Origin: Roseiflexus sp. RS-1
GTDB lineage: Bacteria; Chloroflexota; Chloroflexia; Chloroflexales; Roseiflexaceae
DNA length: 64,000 bases
Assembly (NCBI RefSeq): GCF_000016665.1
Contig: NC_009523.1
Span: forward strand, 186,001 to 250,000
Direction: 5' to 3'
Part shown: positions 34,779-43,656 of the stretch, piece by piece
Numbering within the stretch: the first letter of the stretch is position 1
Layout of the letters: each line of letters starts with the position of its first letter
The notes under the pieces: generated by a model
The model's input: only the letters and a program-made list of their open reading frames with translations
What the model was told of the DNA's origin: nothing
Database searches by the model: none
Position numbers and translations under genes: made by a program

Positions 34779-36059
34779 GTGTCGTCCGCTTCTTCCGCTC
34801 CACCGCCGCGCAGCCGTCTTCGCCTGCCGCATGCGCTGCGTGCGCTGCGTCACCGTAACTATCGCCTGTTGTTCTTCGGGCAGTTGATCGCGCATATTGG
34901 CTTCTGGATGCAGGCGACTGCGCAAGGATGGCTTGTGCTGCGCCTGACTGACGCGCCGTTCTGGTTGGGGGCGATTGCTGCGGCGCAGTCGCTGCCGGTG
35001 TTGATCCTCTCTGTTCCTGCCGGTGCGCTGGCGGATCGTGTTCCCAAGCGCACCCTGCTGTTGATAACCCAGGGAACCGCGATGACGACCGCATTGCTGC
35101 TGGCGATGCTGATCTTCGGCAATGCGGCGCAGGTGTGGCATGTGCTGATCGCCGCCCTGCTGGTCGGCGTCGCCTCAGCCTTCGAGAACCCGGCGCGCCA
35201 GGCGTTCACTATCGAACTGGTTGGACGTGATGATCTGATGAATGCGATTGCGCTCGACTCAACCGTCATGAACGGCGCGCGCATCATCGGACCGGCGGTC
35301 GCCGGGGCGCTGGTTGCCGCCACAGGTGAAGGTCCGGCGTTTCTGTTCAATGGTCTGAGTGTCCTGGCAGTCATCGGCGGGTTGCTCATGATGCGCCTGC
35401 GTCCATTCGTCGCGCCGCCACGCCGCAGCAACTGGCAGCAGATGCGCGAAGGGTTCGCCTATATTCGCGGCGACGTGCGCGTGCGTTTGTTGTTGCTCCA
35501 GATCACAGCGCACTGCGTCTTTGGTCTGGCATACTTCCCGCTCATGCCCTACTTTGCGCGCAATGTGCTCGGCGCCGATGCACAGGGATTTGGCGTGCTG
35601 GCATCAACGAATGCCGCCGGGGCGCTGGTTGCCGCGCTCATGATTACCTTCGTCGGCGACCGGTTGCCACGGGTCGGGGTGCGCTCGGTTGCACTGCTCA
35701 GTTACTCGCTGCTGCTCGGCGCATTCACATTGACACGCTCGTTCGCGGTGGCAATGGCGTTGCTGGCGGCAATCGGATGGGCGGGCATTGTCGTGCTGAC
35801 GTTGACAAACACTCTGTTGCAGATGGTAACGCCCGATGAGATGCGCGGACGGGTTATGGGGGTCTACATGCTGGTGGTCATGGGAGTCAGTCAGATCAGC
35901 GGACTGATCCTCAGCAGTGTGGCGGATGTTATCGGCGATGTGCCGCTGGTCGTCGGATGCTGGACGATGATCGGATGGTGTGTTCAGATCTATCTGTTCG
36001 GGCAGTGGCGTCGTCTGTCGAGCGCCGCCGCGCAGGTTGCGCCGCTGCCGCGTTCATAA
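34779..36059 (+). CDS. MFS transporter (MFS_3/EntS-like)
   Basis: About 426 residues from GTG at 34779, chosen for GAGGAG upstream and because it removes a hydrophilic non-conserved extension. Twelve helices are discernible. FGQLIAHIGFWMQATAQGWL and GALADRVPKRTLLL are the helix 1 and loop 2-3 signatures of this subgroup, with FENPARQAFTIELVGRDDLMNAIALD diagnostic of MFS_3. It likely exports a small molecule; the substrate is unknown. It is divergent from the dehydratase gene. Confidence 0.9.
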   Translation: MSSASSAPPPRSRLRLPHALRALRHRNYRLLFFGQLIAHIGFWMQATAQGWLVLRLTDAPFWLGAIAAAQSLPVLILSVPAGALADRVPKRTLLLITQGTAMTTALLLAMLIFGNAAQVWHVLIAALLVGVASAFENPARQAFTIELVGRDDLMNAIALDSTVMNGARIIGPAVAGALVAATGEGPAFLFNGLSVLAVIGGLLMMRLRPFVAPPRRSNWQQMREGFAYIRGDVRVRLLLLQITAHCVFGLAYFPLMPYFARNVLGADAQGFGVLASTNAAGALVAALMITFVGDRLPRVGVRSVALLSYSLLLGAFTLTRSFAVAMALLAAIGWAGIVVLTLTNTLLQMVTPDEMRGRVMGVYMLVVMGVSQISGLILSSVADVIGDVPLVVGCWTMIGWCVQIYLFGQWRRLSSAAAQVAPLPRS

Positions 36060-36086
36060 AGTGTGACCGCTCTCAATCTCGAATGA

Positions 36087-36095
36087 TGGTATAAT
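36087..36095 (+). promoter_or_regulatory. Extended -10 promoter of transporter operon
   Basis: TGGTATAAT (TGn plus TATAAT at 36090-36095), 33 bases before the adaptor gene. No good -35 at 17 bases. Confidence 0.55.
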
Positions 36096-36128
36096 CGTGT
36101 CAGTACCGTTCCCATCAAGACACTGCCT

Positions 36129-37673
36129 ATGGATAAGCGATTTGCTTCCCTCCGCATCGCACCGATCCTCCTGCTCGCCGCGCTGATCACCGCCTGCGGC
36201 GGTTCCGCTGCGCAAACAACGCCGACGCCTACACCGCGTCCGGTGCAGAATGTGCTGGAAAAGCCGACGTATGTTGTGCAGCGCGGCGTGGTCGTCGATG
36301 AAATTAAGGTCAGCGGGTTTGTCGCCGCCACCAAACAGGTGGAACTCTCGTTCACCCAGAACGGCTTTCTCAAGGTGCTGTACGTCGACCGCAACGATCC
36401 GGTGAAGCAAGGGCAGTTGCTCGCTGAACTGGAGATGGGCGATCTGCCGAACCAGTTGCGACAGGCGGAAGTGGCGCTGGAACAGGCGCAACTGGTGTTG
36501 AACCGCTCGAAGGCGCAGCGCGATGCGGCGATTCGTCGCGCCGAACTCGACCTGGAAGAGGCGCAGGCGCAGTTGCGGCGCCTGCAGGAACCGCCGGATC
36601 CGCTCGAACTGGCGCGCGCGCAGGCAAACCTGGCGCAGGCGCAGGCGAACCTTGAGCAGGTGCGCACCAACGCTTCCGCTGAAAAGACGCGCGCCGAAAT
36701 AGCGCTCGCGCAGGCGTCCAATGCGCTGCCGGCGGTGCAGACCGCCTACCTGCGCGCGCTGACCGAGTGGAACGATATCAGAGATAAACCGCAGGATTGG
36801 CGGTACAACGCGGTGAAAGAAGCCTTCGAGCGCGCCGAAGCCGAACTGCGCAATGCGGAAATGGCAGTCCGCCAGGCGCAACTGGCGTATGACCAGGCGC
36901 GCCAGAATGAAGGACCGGCGATTGCGCGCGCCGAGGCGTTGCTGGCGGAAGCGCAGGCAGCCTACGACGCGCTCGTGCGTGGTCCGAAACCGGAAGACCT
37001 GGAGCGCGCCCGGCGCAATGTCGAGCGCGCCCGGATCGCCGTCGATGAGGCGCGTCAGGTCGGCGATAGCGAACTCGAAGGACGGGTCGCCTCGGCGCAA
37101 CTGGAGGTCGAGCGCCTGAAGGCGCAGATGGAAGCGATGCGTCTCTACGCTCCCTTTGACGGCAAGGTGGCGGCAGTCGGCAACAAACCAGGCGATCAGA
37201 TCACTGCCTATCGCGCGGTCATCACCGTGATGGACGATACCGGGAAAGAACTGCTGGTCGAAAACGTCGCCTCGCAGGACGCCACCCGGATCGGGTTGGG
37301 GCAGCAGGTGCAGATCACCTTCTCGCGCGCGCCGGGCAGGGTCTTCAATGGCGTGGTGACGAAACTGCCGACGACGCTGACAAGCAGCGCTGCGACGATC
37401 AATCCCGATCGCGCGTACCACATCGACTTTGAGGCGCCTGGCGTGAACCTCGAAGTCGGCGATCTGGCGCAGGTGGTCATTACCCTGAAGCGTGTCGAAG
37501 ATGCGCTCTGGCTGCCGCCCCAGGCGGTGCGTGCATTTGAGGGGCGGCGGTTTGTTGTTGTCAAGGACGGCGACCGCCAGCGACGCCAGGATGTGCGCGT
37601 CGGCATCGTCAGCCTGGAACGGATCGAAATCCTCGAAGGGCTGAAGGAAGGCGATATCGTCGTCGGACAGTAG
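36129..37673 (+). CDS. Lipoprotein adaptor of MacA/HlyD type
   Basis: 514 residues. The signal peptide ends with lipobox LITAC, then a Thr/Pro linker. A first half-barrel/lipoyl segment (VSGFVAATKQVELSF) is followed by a long alpha-hairpin coiled coil rich in AQA/LEQA repeats (about 110-320), then LYAPFDGKVAAVGNKPGD closing the lipoyl domain and C-terminal beta barrels. Such adaptors link an ABC permease to export; in a single-membrane organism it would sit on the outer face of the membrane. It is the first gene of an adaptor-permease-ATPase-ATPase operon. Confidence 0.9.
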   Translation: MDKRFASLRIAPILLLAALITACGGSAAQTTPTPTPRPVQNVLEKPTYVVQRGVVVDEIKVSGFVAATKQVELSFTQNGFLKVLYVDRNDPVKQGQLLAELEMGDLPNQLRQAEVALEQAQLVLNRSKAQRDAAIRRAELDLEEAQAQLRRLQEPPDPLELARAQANLAQAQANLEQVRTNASAEKTRAEIALAQASNALPAVQTAYLRALTEWNDIRDKPQDWRYNAVKEAFERAEAELRNAEMAVRQAQLAYDQARQNEGPAIARAEALLAEAQAAYDALVRGPKPEDLERARRNVERARIAVDEARQVGDSELEGRVASAQLEVERLKAQMEAMRLYAPFDGKVAAVGNKPGDQITAYRAVITVMDDTGKELLVENVASQDATRIGLGQQVQITFSRAPGRVFNGVVTKLPTTLTSSAATINPDRAYHIDFEAPGVNLEVGDLAQVVITLKRVEDALWLPPQAVRAFEGRRFVVVKDGDRQRRQDVRVGIVSLERIEILEGLKEGDIVVGQ

Positions 37674-37682
37674 GGGCGCTTT

Positions 37683-40601
37683 ATGGCAACGACATCCACC
37701 CCTGGTTCGTCACAACCTGCTGCGCCCGGTCTCTCACTGAAACGCTGGGGCAGGTGGTGGTCGCCCGGATCGCTGGTCGGCGTGCTGCGCGTCGTCAGCC
37801 GACGGCTGTGGAGCCACCTGGGTCTGATGCTTGCCATTGCCGTCGGGTTCATCGTCGCCATCGGGTTGACTGTCAGCATCCCGGTGTATGCCGAGGCGGT
37901 CGGCTACCGTATCCTGCGCGACGAGCTGGCGCAGGGGGAAGCCGGTTCGAAGCGACCGCCGTTCGCCTTCATGTTTCGCTACCTCGGCTCGCAGAGCGGG
38001 GTCATTTCCTGGCGCGACTATGCCCCGCTCGATGAGTATATGCGCACCCAACTGGCGGAACGCCTTGATCTGCCGATCACCACGGCGGTGCGCTATGTTG
38101 CGACGGACAAAGCGCCCCTCATGCCATCCAGCGGCGTCGGGAAGCCGCTGATCTTCGTCAATACCGCCTTCGCCACCGACTTCGAGCAGCACATCGAGAT
38201 TATCGATGGGACGTTTCCCCAACCGGCATCCGCCGATGGTCCGATCGAGGTGCTGATCTCGGAAGACCTGTCGGCACGCCTCGGTTTTCAGGTTGGCGAG
38301 GAGTACCTCATTCTCGGTCCGCAGGAACAGCGCGTCGAGCAGAGTTATCCCATCCGGATCGCCGGGGTGTGGCGGGTGCGCGATCCCGGCAGCGACTACT
38401 GGTTCTACGATCCAACGACCCTGTACGATACGCTGTTCGTGCCGGAGGAGAGTTTCCGCGAACGCCTGACGGCGATCAACCCGAAACCGGTCTATGTCGC
38501 TACATGGTACGCGATTGCGGATGGGAGCAGCGTGCGCTCTTCGGACGTTGCGGATGTGCGGGCGCGCATCAACCGGATCGCCACCGACATCACCACCATT
38601 CTGCCCGGTTCGCGCATCGACATTTCGCCGGCGCAGGCGCTGGCGGAACATCAGCGTCAGGTGCAGCGACTGACCCTGATCCTGACGATTTTCAGCATTC
38701 CGGTGCTTGGTCTGATTGCATACTTCATCCTGCTGGTCGCCGGGTTGGTGGTGCAGCGCCAGAGCAACGAGATCGCCGTGTTGCGCAGCCGTGGCGCTTC
38801 GCGCATTCAGGTGCTTGGCATCTATCTGCTCGAAGGCCTGCTGCTTGGCGCTGTTGCGCTGGCGCTCGGCGTCGCTCTGGGGCAGGGCGCCGGTTTGCTG
38901 ATGACCTGGACGCGCTCGTTCCTGGATGTGCAGCCAGGGGAACTGCTGCCGATCGAGTTGACGCCAGACGCCTGGCAGCGCGCCTGGCAGATGCTGGCGC
39001 TGATGGTGATCGCAAGCCTGTTGCCCGCGTTCGGTGTCGCGCGGTATACGATTGTGTCGTTCAAGAGCGAACGCGCGCGTGCGACGCGCAAGCCGTTCTG
39101 GCAGCGCATGTACCTCGATCTCCTGCTTCTGATACCGGTCTACTACGGGTATACGCTTTTGCAGCAGCGCGGCACAGTGTCGTTCCTCGGCACAGACGAT
39201 CCGTTCGCCAATCCGCTGCTCCTGCTGGCGCCCACGCTCTATATTTTCACCCTGGCGCTGGTCGCCACGCGCATCTTCCCGCTGACGATGAGCGTGCTGG
39301 AGCGGGTGGCGCAGTTCATGAGCGGCGTGGCGACGGTGACGGCGCTACGGTACCTGGCGCGCACACCGGGCGCCTACACCGGTCCGGTCCTGTTGCTGAC
39401 CCTGACGCTCAGCCTGGCGACATTCACCGCGTCGATGGCGCAAACGCTCGACCGTCACCTGATCGATCAGGTGTACTACGAGAACGGCAGCGATGTGCGG
39501 TTCTACGACCTGGGGCAGGGCGGCGGACTTTCCGGTCCGATGGCGGGGATGCAGCCGCAACAACCGGGTCCATCCGATGCAATGAACGAAGCGCGCTTCA
39601 TGTTTCTGCCGGTCACCGATTACCTCACCATCCCTGGCGTCGCAGCGGCAACGCGCGTCTCAATCAGTCAGGTCGAGATCAGCCTTGCCAATCGCACGAT
39701 CCCTGCCCGGTTCATCGGCGTTGATCGCGTGGATCTGCCCGGCGTCATCCACTGGCGCGACGACTATGCTGGCGAGTCGCTCGGTGCGTTGATGAATCGC
39801 CTGGCGGACGACCCTGCGGCTGTGCTGGTCAACAGCGCCTTTGCAGCCCAGAATCGTCTGCGACCCGGCGACCGCTTCGAAGTGATCATGAACGATCTCG
39901 ACAGAAAGGTGCGTGTGCCGGTCATTGTCGCCGGCTACGTGAACCTGTTCCCGACCGTCTATCCCGGCGATGGTCCGTTCCTGATCGGCAATCTCGACTA
40001 TGCGTTCGACATGCAGGGCGGGCAGTACCCCTACGATGTCTGGCTTCGTCTGACGCCCGGCGCTGATCGCAATGCAATCGATGAAGGCATTTGCGAACTG
40101 GGATTGCGCACCTTCGAGCGCGGGTTTGCACCGGCGACAATCATTACCGAGCACGCGCGTCCAGAGCGCCAGGGATTCTATGGATTGCTCTCGGTCGGGT
40201 TCATCGCCTCGGCATTTTTGACGGTGCTCGGCTTTCTGTTCTACTCGGCGCTCTCATTTCAGCGACGGTTCGTCGAACTGGGCATGCTGCGCGCCATCGG
40301 TCTTTCGACCAGACAACTCGGCGCACTGCTGGCATGGGAGCAGGCGTTGATCATCGGCGTGGGGATGATCGGCGGCACCCTGATCGGCGTCACCGCCAGC
40401 CAGTTGTTCATTCCGTTCCTGCAAGTCCGACGCGGCGCCAATTCACAGATTCCGCCGTTTGTCGTACAGATCGCCTGGGAACAGATCACGATCATCTATA
40501 TCATCTTCGGTGCGATGCTGCTGGCGGCAGTCCTGATCACCATCGCGCTGCTCCGGCAGATGAAACTGTTCCAGGCAGTGAAACTGGGTGAAGCGATATA
40601 A
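37683..40601 (+). CDS. FtsX/MacB-type ABC permease with duplicated FtsX domains
   Basis: 972 residues. An N-terminal helix (LMLAIAVGFIVAIGLTV), a large extracytoplasmic region, a first FtsX domain (VVQRQSNEIAVLRSRGASRIQVLGIYLLEGLLLG), a middle helix set, a second periplasmic-type domain and a C-terminal FtsX domain (FVELGMLRAIGLSTRQLGALLAWEQAL). This eight- to ten-helix layout suits lipoprotein or peptide export permeases. It lies nine bases after the adaptor gene and 30 bases before the first ATPase. Confidence 0.9.
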   Translation: MATTSTPGSSQPAAPGLSLKRWGRWWSPGSLVGVLRVVSRRLWSHLGLMLAIAVGFIVAIGLTVSIPVYAEAVGYRILRDELAQGEAGSKRPPFAFMFRYLGSQSGVISWRDYAPLDEYMRTQLAERLDLPITTAVRYVATDKAPLMPSSGVGKPLIFVNTAFATDFEQHIEIIDGTFPQPASADGPIEVLISEDLSARLGFQVGEEYLILGPQEQRVEQSYPIRIAGVWRVRDPGSDYWFYDPTTLYDTLFVPEESFRERLTAINPKPVYVATWYAIADGSSVRSSDVADVRARINRIATDITTILPGSRIDISPAQALAEHQRQVQRLTLILTIFSIPVLGLIAYFILLVAGLVVQRQSNEIAVLRSRGASRIQVLGIYLLEGLLLGAVALALGVALGQGAGLLMTWTRSFLDVQPGELLPIELTPDAWQRAWQMLALMVIASLLPAFGVARYTIVSFKSERARATRKPFWQRMYLDLLLLIPVYYGYTLLQQRGTVSFLGTDDPFANPLLLLAPTLYIFTLALVATRIFPLTMSVLERVAQFMSGVATVTALRYLARTPGAYTGPVLLLTLTLSLATFTASMAQTLDRHLIDQVYYENGSDVRFYDLGQGGGLSGPMAGMQPQQPGPSDAMNEARFMFLPVTDYLTIPGVAAATRVSISQVEISLANRTIPARFIGVDRVDLPGVIHWRDDYAGESLGALMNRLADDPAAVLVNSAFAAQNRLRPGDRFEVIMNDLDRKVRVPVIVAGYVNLFPTVYPGDGPFLIGNLDYAFDMQGGQYPYDVWLRLTPGADRNAIDEGICELGLRTFERGFAPATIITEHARPERQGFYGLLSVGFIASAFLTVLGFLFYSALSFQRRFVELGMLRAIGLSTRQLGALLAWEQALIIGVGMIGGTLIGVTASQLFIPFLQVRRGANSQIPPFVVQIAWEQITIIYIIFGAMLLAAVLITIALLRQMKLFQAVKLGEAI

Positions 40602-40631
40602 TCTCGAACGCGCGAACGTTCGAGGTGCAGC

Positions 40632-41627
40632 GTGACCACTATGAGCGAACCTCTGATCCTCTGTGAAAATCTGGTCAAGATATACAAACTCGACGAGATC
40701 GAAATCGTCGCGCTCCAGGGACTCGACCTGACCGTGCAAACGGGAGAAGTGATGGCGCTCGTCGGTGCGAGCGGCAGCGGCAAAACGACCCTGCTCAATG
40801 TGCTTGGCGGGCTGGATCGCCCTTCTGCCGGAAAAGTCATCGTCGCCGGCAACGACCTGCTGAAACTCAGCGATGCGCAACTCGACCGCTATCGTCGCCA
40901 GTATGTCGGCTTTGTCTGGCAGCAGAAGGCGCGCAACCTGATCCCGTACCTGAACGTCGAGCAGAATGTCGAACTGCCGATGATCATGGCGGGCGTCAAT
41001 GCGCGTGAGCGCCGCGAATGGGCAGGCGAACTGATCGATGCCGTCGGGTTGTCCCACCGTCGCCACCATCGCCTGGCGCAACTCTCCGGCGGCGAACAGC
41101 AACGGGTCGCGATTGCGATTGCGCTCGCCAACCGCCCGATGCTGCTGCTGGGGGACGAGCCGACCGGTGAACTCGATTCGCATACCGCCGAGACGATCTT
41201 TGAGATCTTCCATCAATTGAACCGCACCTACGGATTGACGGTCGTGATCGTCTCGCACGACCCGCAGATTGCGCGGTTCGTTGACCGCGTGGTAGCGATC
41301 CGCGACGGCAAGACCAGCAGCGAAACCCGGCGCGTCGAAGCCGAAGCGGTTGATCCGGTCAACGGCGACGGCGCCACACGCGACCATGTCTTCGAAGAAC
41401 TGGTGATGCTCGACTCCGCCGGTCGATTACAGATCCCCAAAGAGATCCGCGAGCGCTACAATATCGGCGACCGTATTCGCATGGAAGAAACGCCTGAAGG
41501 TCTGGTGCTGCGACCGGTTGCAAGCGCAGCGCCGGCAATCAAACGGCTCGCCGGGCCGGACGAGCCGCCGCCGGAAAAACCGCGTGGCATCAAGAAGTGG
41601 ATAAACCTGCTGCAACGCCGACGATGA
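40632..41627 (+). CDS. MacB-type ABC ATPase fused to SpoVT/AbrB-like domain
   Basis: 331 residues from GTG at 40632 (GAGGTGCAGC upstream). The ATPase has Walker [10 protein letters not shown], signature [15 protein letters not shown], Walker [13 protein letters not shown] and switch VSHDP. After about residue 255 comes [40 protein letters not shown], which matches the SpoVT/AbrB swapped-hairpin fold normally used to bind DNA. The domain may regulate or dimerise the ATPase; this is inference. It is cotranscribed with the adaptor and permease. Confidence 0.88.
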   Translation: MTTMSEPLILCENLVKIYKLDEIEIVALQGLDLTVQTGEVMALVGASGSGKTTLLNVLGGLDRPSAGKVIVAGNDLLKLSDAQLDRYRRQYVGFVWQQKARNLIPYLNVEQNVELPMIMAGVNARERREWAGELIDAVGLSHRRHHRLAQLSGGEQQRVAIAIALANRPMLLLGDEPTGELDSHTAETIFEIFHQLNRTYGLTVVIVSHDPQIARFVDRVVAIRDGKTSSETRRVEAEAVDPVNGDGATRDHVFEELVMLDSAGRLQIPKEIRERYNIGDRIRMEETPEGLVLRPVASAAPAIKRLAGPDEPPPEKPRGIKKWINLLQRRR

Positions 41628-42319
41628 TGACAACTCCTTCTACCATACCCGCAGTGCGTGTCACCAATGTCACACGCGCATACACGGTCAACAATGAACA
41701 GGTGCTTGCCCTGCGCGGCGTCAGCCTGACGGTTGAAGAGGGCGCATTTATTGCGCTCATGGGGCGATCCGGTTCGGGCAAAACCACCCTGCTCAACATG
41801 ATCGGCGGTCTCGACCAACCGAGCAGCGGGGAAGTCGCGCTCTACGGTCAGGTATTGAACGGGATGAACCAGGATCAGTTGACCCTTTTGCGCCGTGAGA
41901 AGATCGGGTTCATCTTTCAGTCATTCGCGCTCCTTCCCATTCTCTCGGCGTGGGAGAATGTCGAGATGCCGTTGCGCATCGCCGGGGTGCGTTCCAGGCG
42001 TGAGCGGCGGCAGCGCGCCGAGGCCGCCCTGGCGCTCGTGGGGCTTGAACGCTGGGCGACGCACCGCCCTGCCGAAATGTCCGGCGGGCAACAGCAGCGC
42101 GTCGCAATCGCCCGCGCCCTCGTCTCACGTCCGCGTCTCCTGCTGGCGGATGAACCGACCGGCGAACTCGACTCGACCACCGGGCGGAATCTGCTCACCC
42201 TGCTGCGCACCATCGTCCGCACCGAAGGCGTGACCCTGATCATGGCGACCCACGACCGGACGATCTTCGATTTCGCCGACGTTGTGTATCAGTTGCGCGA
42301 TGGGCAGCTTGAACCTTGA
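41624..42319 (+). CDS. MacB/LolD-type ABC ATPase
   Basis: 231 residues from the ATG at 41624, which overlaps the stop of the preceding gene (ATGATGA). Walker A GRSGSGKTT, Q-loop IGFIFQSFALLP, signature [15 protein letters not shown], Walker [13 protein letters not shown] and MATHDR are complete. Together with the AbrB-fused ATPase it gives two different ATPases for one permease, so a heterodimer is likely. Its stop lies inside the left arm of the palindrome at 42314-42350. Confidence 0.92.
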   Translation: MMTTPSTIPAVRVTNVTRAYTVNNEQVLALRGVSLTVEEGAFIALMGRSGSGKTTLLNMIGGLDQPSSGEVALYGQVLNGMNQDQLTLLRREKIGFIFQSFALLPILSAWENVEMPLRIAGVRSRRERRQRAEAALALVGLERWATHRPAEMSGGQQQRVAIARALVSRPRLLLADEPTGELDSTTGRNLLTLLRTIVRTEGVTLIMATHDRTIFDFADVVYQLRDGQLEP

Positions 42320-42350
42320 AAATCCGAACTTGACCTTTGGATTTTCAAGG
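42314..42350. promoter_or_regulatory. 12-bp perfect inverted repeat over the DUF4143 promoter
   Basis: ccttgaaaatcc (42314-42325) and ggattttcaagg (42339-42350) pair perfectly across 13 bases. The arms flank the -35 hexamer, and the right arm fills the spacer, so a repressor bound here would block the promoter. There is no T-run, so a terminator role for the upstream operon is less likely. Confidence 0.65.
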
Positions 42351-42358
42351 ATTATAAT
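42330..42358 (+). promoter_or_regulatory. Promoter of DUF4143 ATPase gene, probably leaderless
   Basis: TTGACC (42330-42335), 17-base spacer, TATAAT (42353-42358). The gene's ATG is at 42365, where transcription should begin, so the mRNA would have no 5' leader; no ribosome site is visible. Confidence 0.75.
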
Positions 42359-42364
42359 CAGGTC

Positions 42365-43516
42365 ATGCTTGTTCCAAGGCCCGCCGTTATCGCCCACATC
42401 AACCGTCAGATGGCGATCCATCCAATTGTTGCCCTGTTGGGTCCACGGCAATGCGGCAAGACCACCGTGGCACGGATGATCGCTGAGCAGCAACCGTCCA
42501 CGTACTTCGATCTGGAAAATCCGGTGGACGTGCGTCGGCTCTCGGTGCCGCTGACCGTGCTTGAAGCGCTCACCGGCCTGGTCATCATCGATGAAGTACA
42601 GCGACAGCCCCCTTTGTTCGAGCTGCTCCGGGTGCTGGTAGACCGTCCGCACCATTCCGCTCGCTTTCTGATCTCAGGTTCTGCATCGCCCAATCTTGTT
42701 CGCAGCGTGTCGGAATCGCTGGCCGGGCGCATCGGGTTTGTTGATCTCTCCGGCTTCGACCTGGCCGAAGTCGGTCCTGCGCAACGTGATCGTCTGTGGC
42801 TCCGCGGCGGCTTCCCCAGGTCGTTCCTGGCTGACGATGACCGGAGCAGTCTGGCGTGGCGCGAGGCATTCATTCGCACCTTTCTGGAGCGGGACATCCC
42901 GCAACTGGGCATCACCATTCCCGCCGAAACCCTGCGGCGCTTCTGGACAATGATCGCCCACTACCATGGACAGATATGGAACGCTGCGGAGTTCGCCCGA
43001 TCGTTGGGAACGTCCGAAGCCACCGCGCGTCGTTATCTGGACATTCTCGTTGGCGCATATATGGTGCGGCTGCTGCCTCCGTGGTTCGAGAACATCGGCA
43101 AGCGCCAGGTCAAATCGCCCAAGGTGTACATCCGCGACACTGGCATCCTGCACGGTTTGTTGGGGCTAGAGACGCTGGCAGAGGTCCAGTCCCATCCCAG
43201 GCTGGGCGCCTCGTGGGAGGGATTCGCTATCGAGCAGATCATCGGCTTGCTGGGCACACGCGATGCGTATTTCTGGGCCACTCACAGCGGCGCCGAACTC
43301 GATCTGCTGGTGCATCTGCGGGGCAGGCGGTATGGCTTCGAGATCAAATACGCCGACGCGCCCGGCGCCAGTCGTTCGATGCACGTGGCTCTGCACGATC
43401 TTGGGCTGGATCACCTCTGGATCATCTATCCGGGGAAGCAAGAATACGCCCTTGATGCCCGAATCACCGTCCTGCCCATGGAAGCGCTGCCTGACCTGGC
43501 GGCCACGTTGCGCTGA
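42365..43516 (+). CDS. AAA_14/DUF4143 ATPase
   Basis: 383 residues. Walker A GPRQCGKTT, Walker B LVIIDEVQRQP and sensor FLISGSAS are typical of AAA_14. The winged-helix region LGTSEATARRYLDILVGAYMVRLLPPW and the C-terminal HSGAELDLLVHLRGRRYGFEIKYADAP form the DUF4143 PD-(D/E)XK-like domain, with E/D and E-x-K residues in place. The family is common, mobile and functionally unassigned. The gene stands alone, with its own promoter and a bordering palindrome. Confidence 0.9.
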   Translation: MLVPRPAVIAHINRQMAIHPIVALLGPRQCGKTTVARMIAEQQPSTYFDLENPVDVRRLSVPLTVLEALTGLVIIDEVQRQPPLFELLRVLVDRPHHSARFLISGSASPNLVRSVSESLAGRIGFVDLSGFDLAEVGPAQRDRLWLRGGFPRSFLADDDRSSLAWREAFIRTFLERDIPQLGITIPAETLRRFWTMIAHYHGQIWNAAEFARSLGTSEATARRYLDILVGAYMVRLLPPWFENIGKRQVKSPKVYIRDTGILHGLLGLETLAEVQSHPRLGASWEGFAIEQIIGLLGTRDAYFWATHSGAELDLLVHLRGRRYGFEIKYADAPGASRSMHVALHDLGLDHLWIIYPGKQEYALDARITVLPMEALPDLAATLR

Positions 43517-43656
43517 GCGCGGTGCAGCGCCTGAACCGGAAACGCCTTCCTCGCGTCGGACGCTCATTAATGATATGTATCAGTTGCGCAATGGGCGCAT
43601 GGAACCCTGGAAATCCAATCACTGCAAAGAGATAACATTGAAGTAAAGGAGCCGCC
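43517..43656. repeat. Spacer with a duplicated ABC ATPase 3' end
   Basis: Bases 43571-43616 (tatgtatcagttgcgcaatg and following) resemble 42285-42325, the last codons of the ABC ATPase gene (VVYQLRDGQLEP against DMYQLRNGRMEPW). The DUF4143 gene thus lies between two copies of the same tail. Confidence 0.6.
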
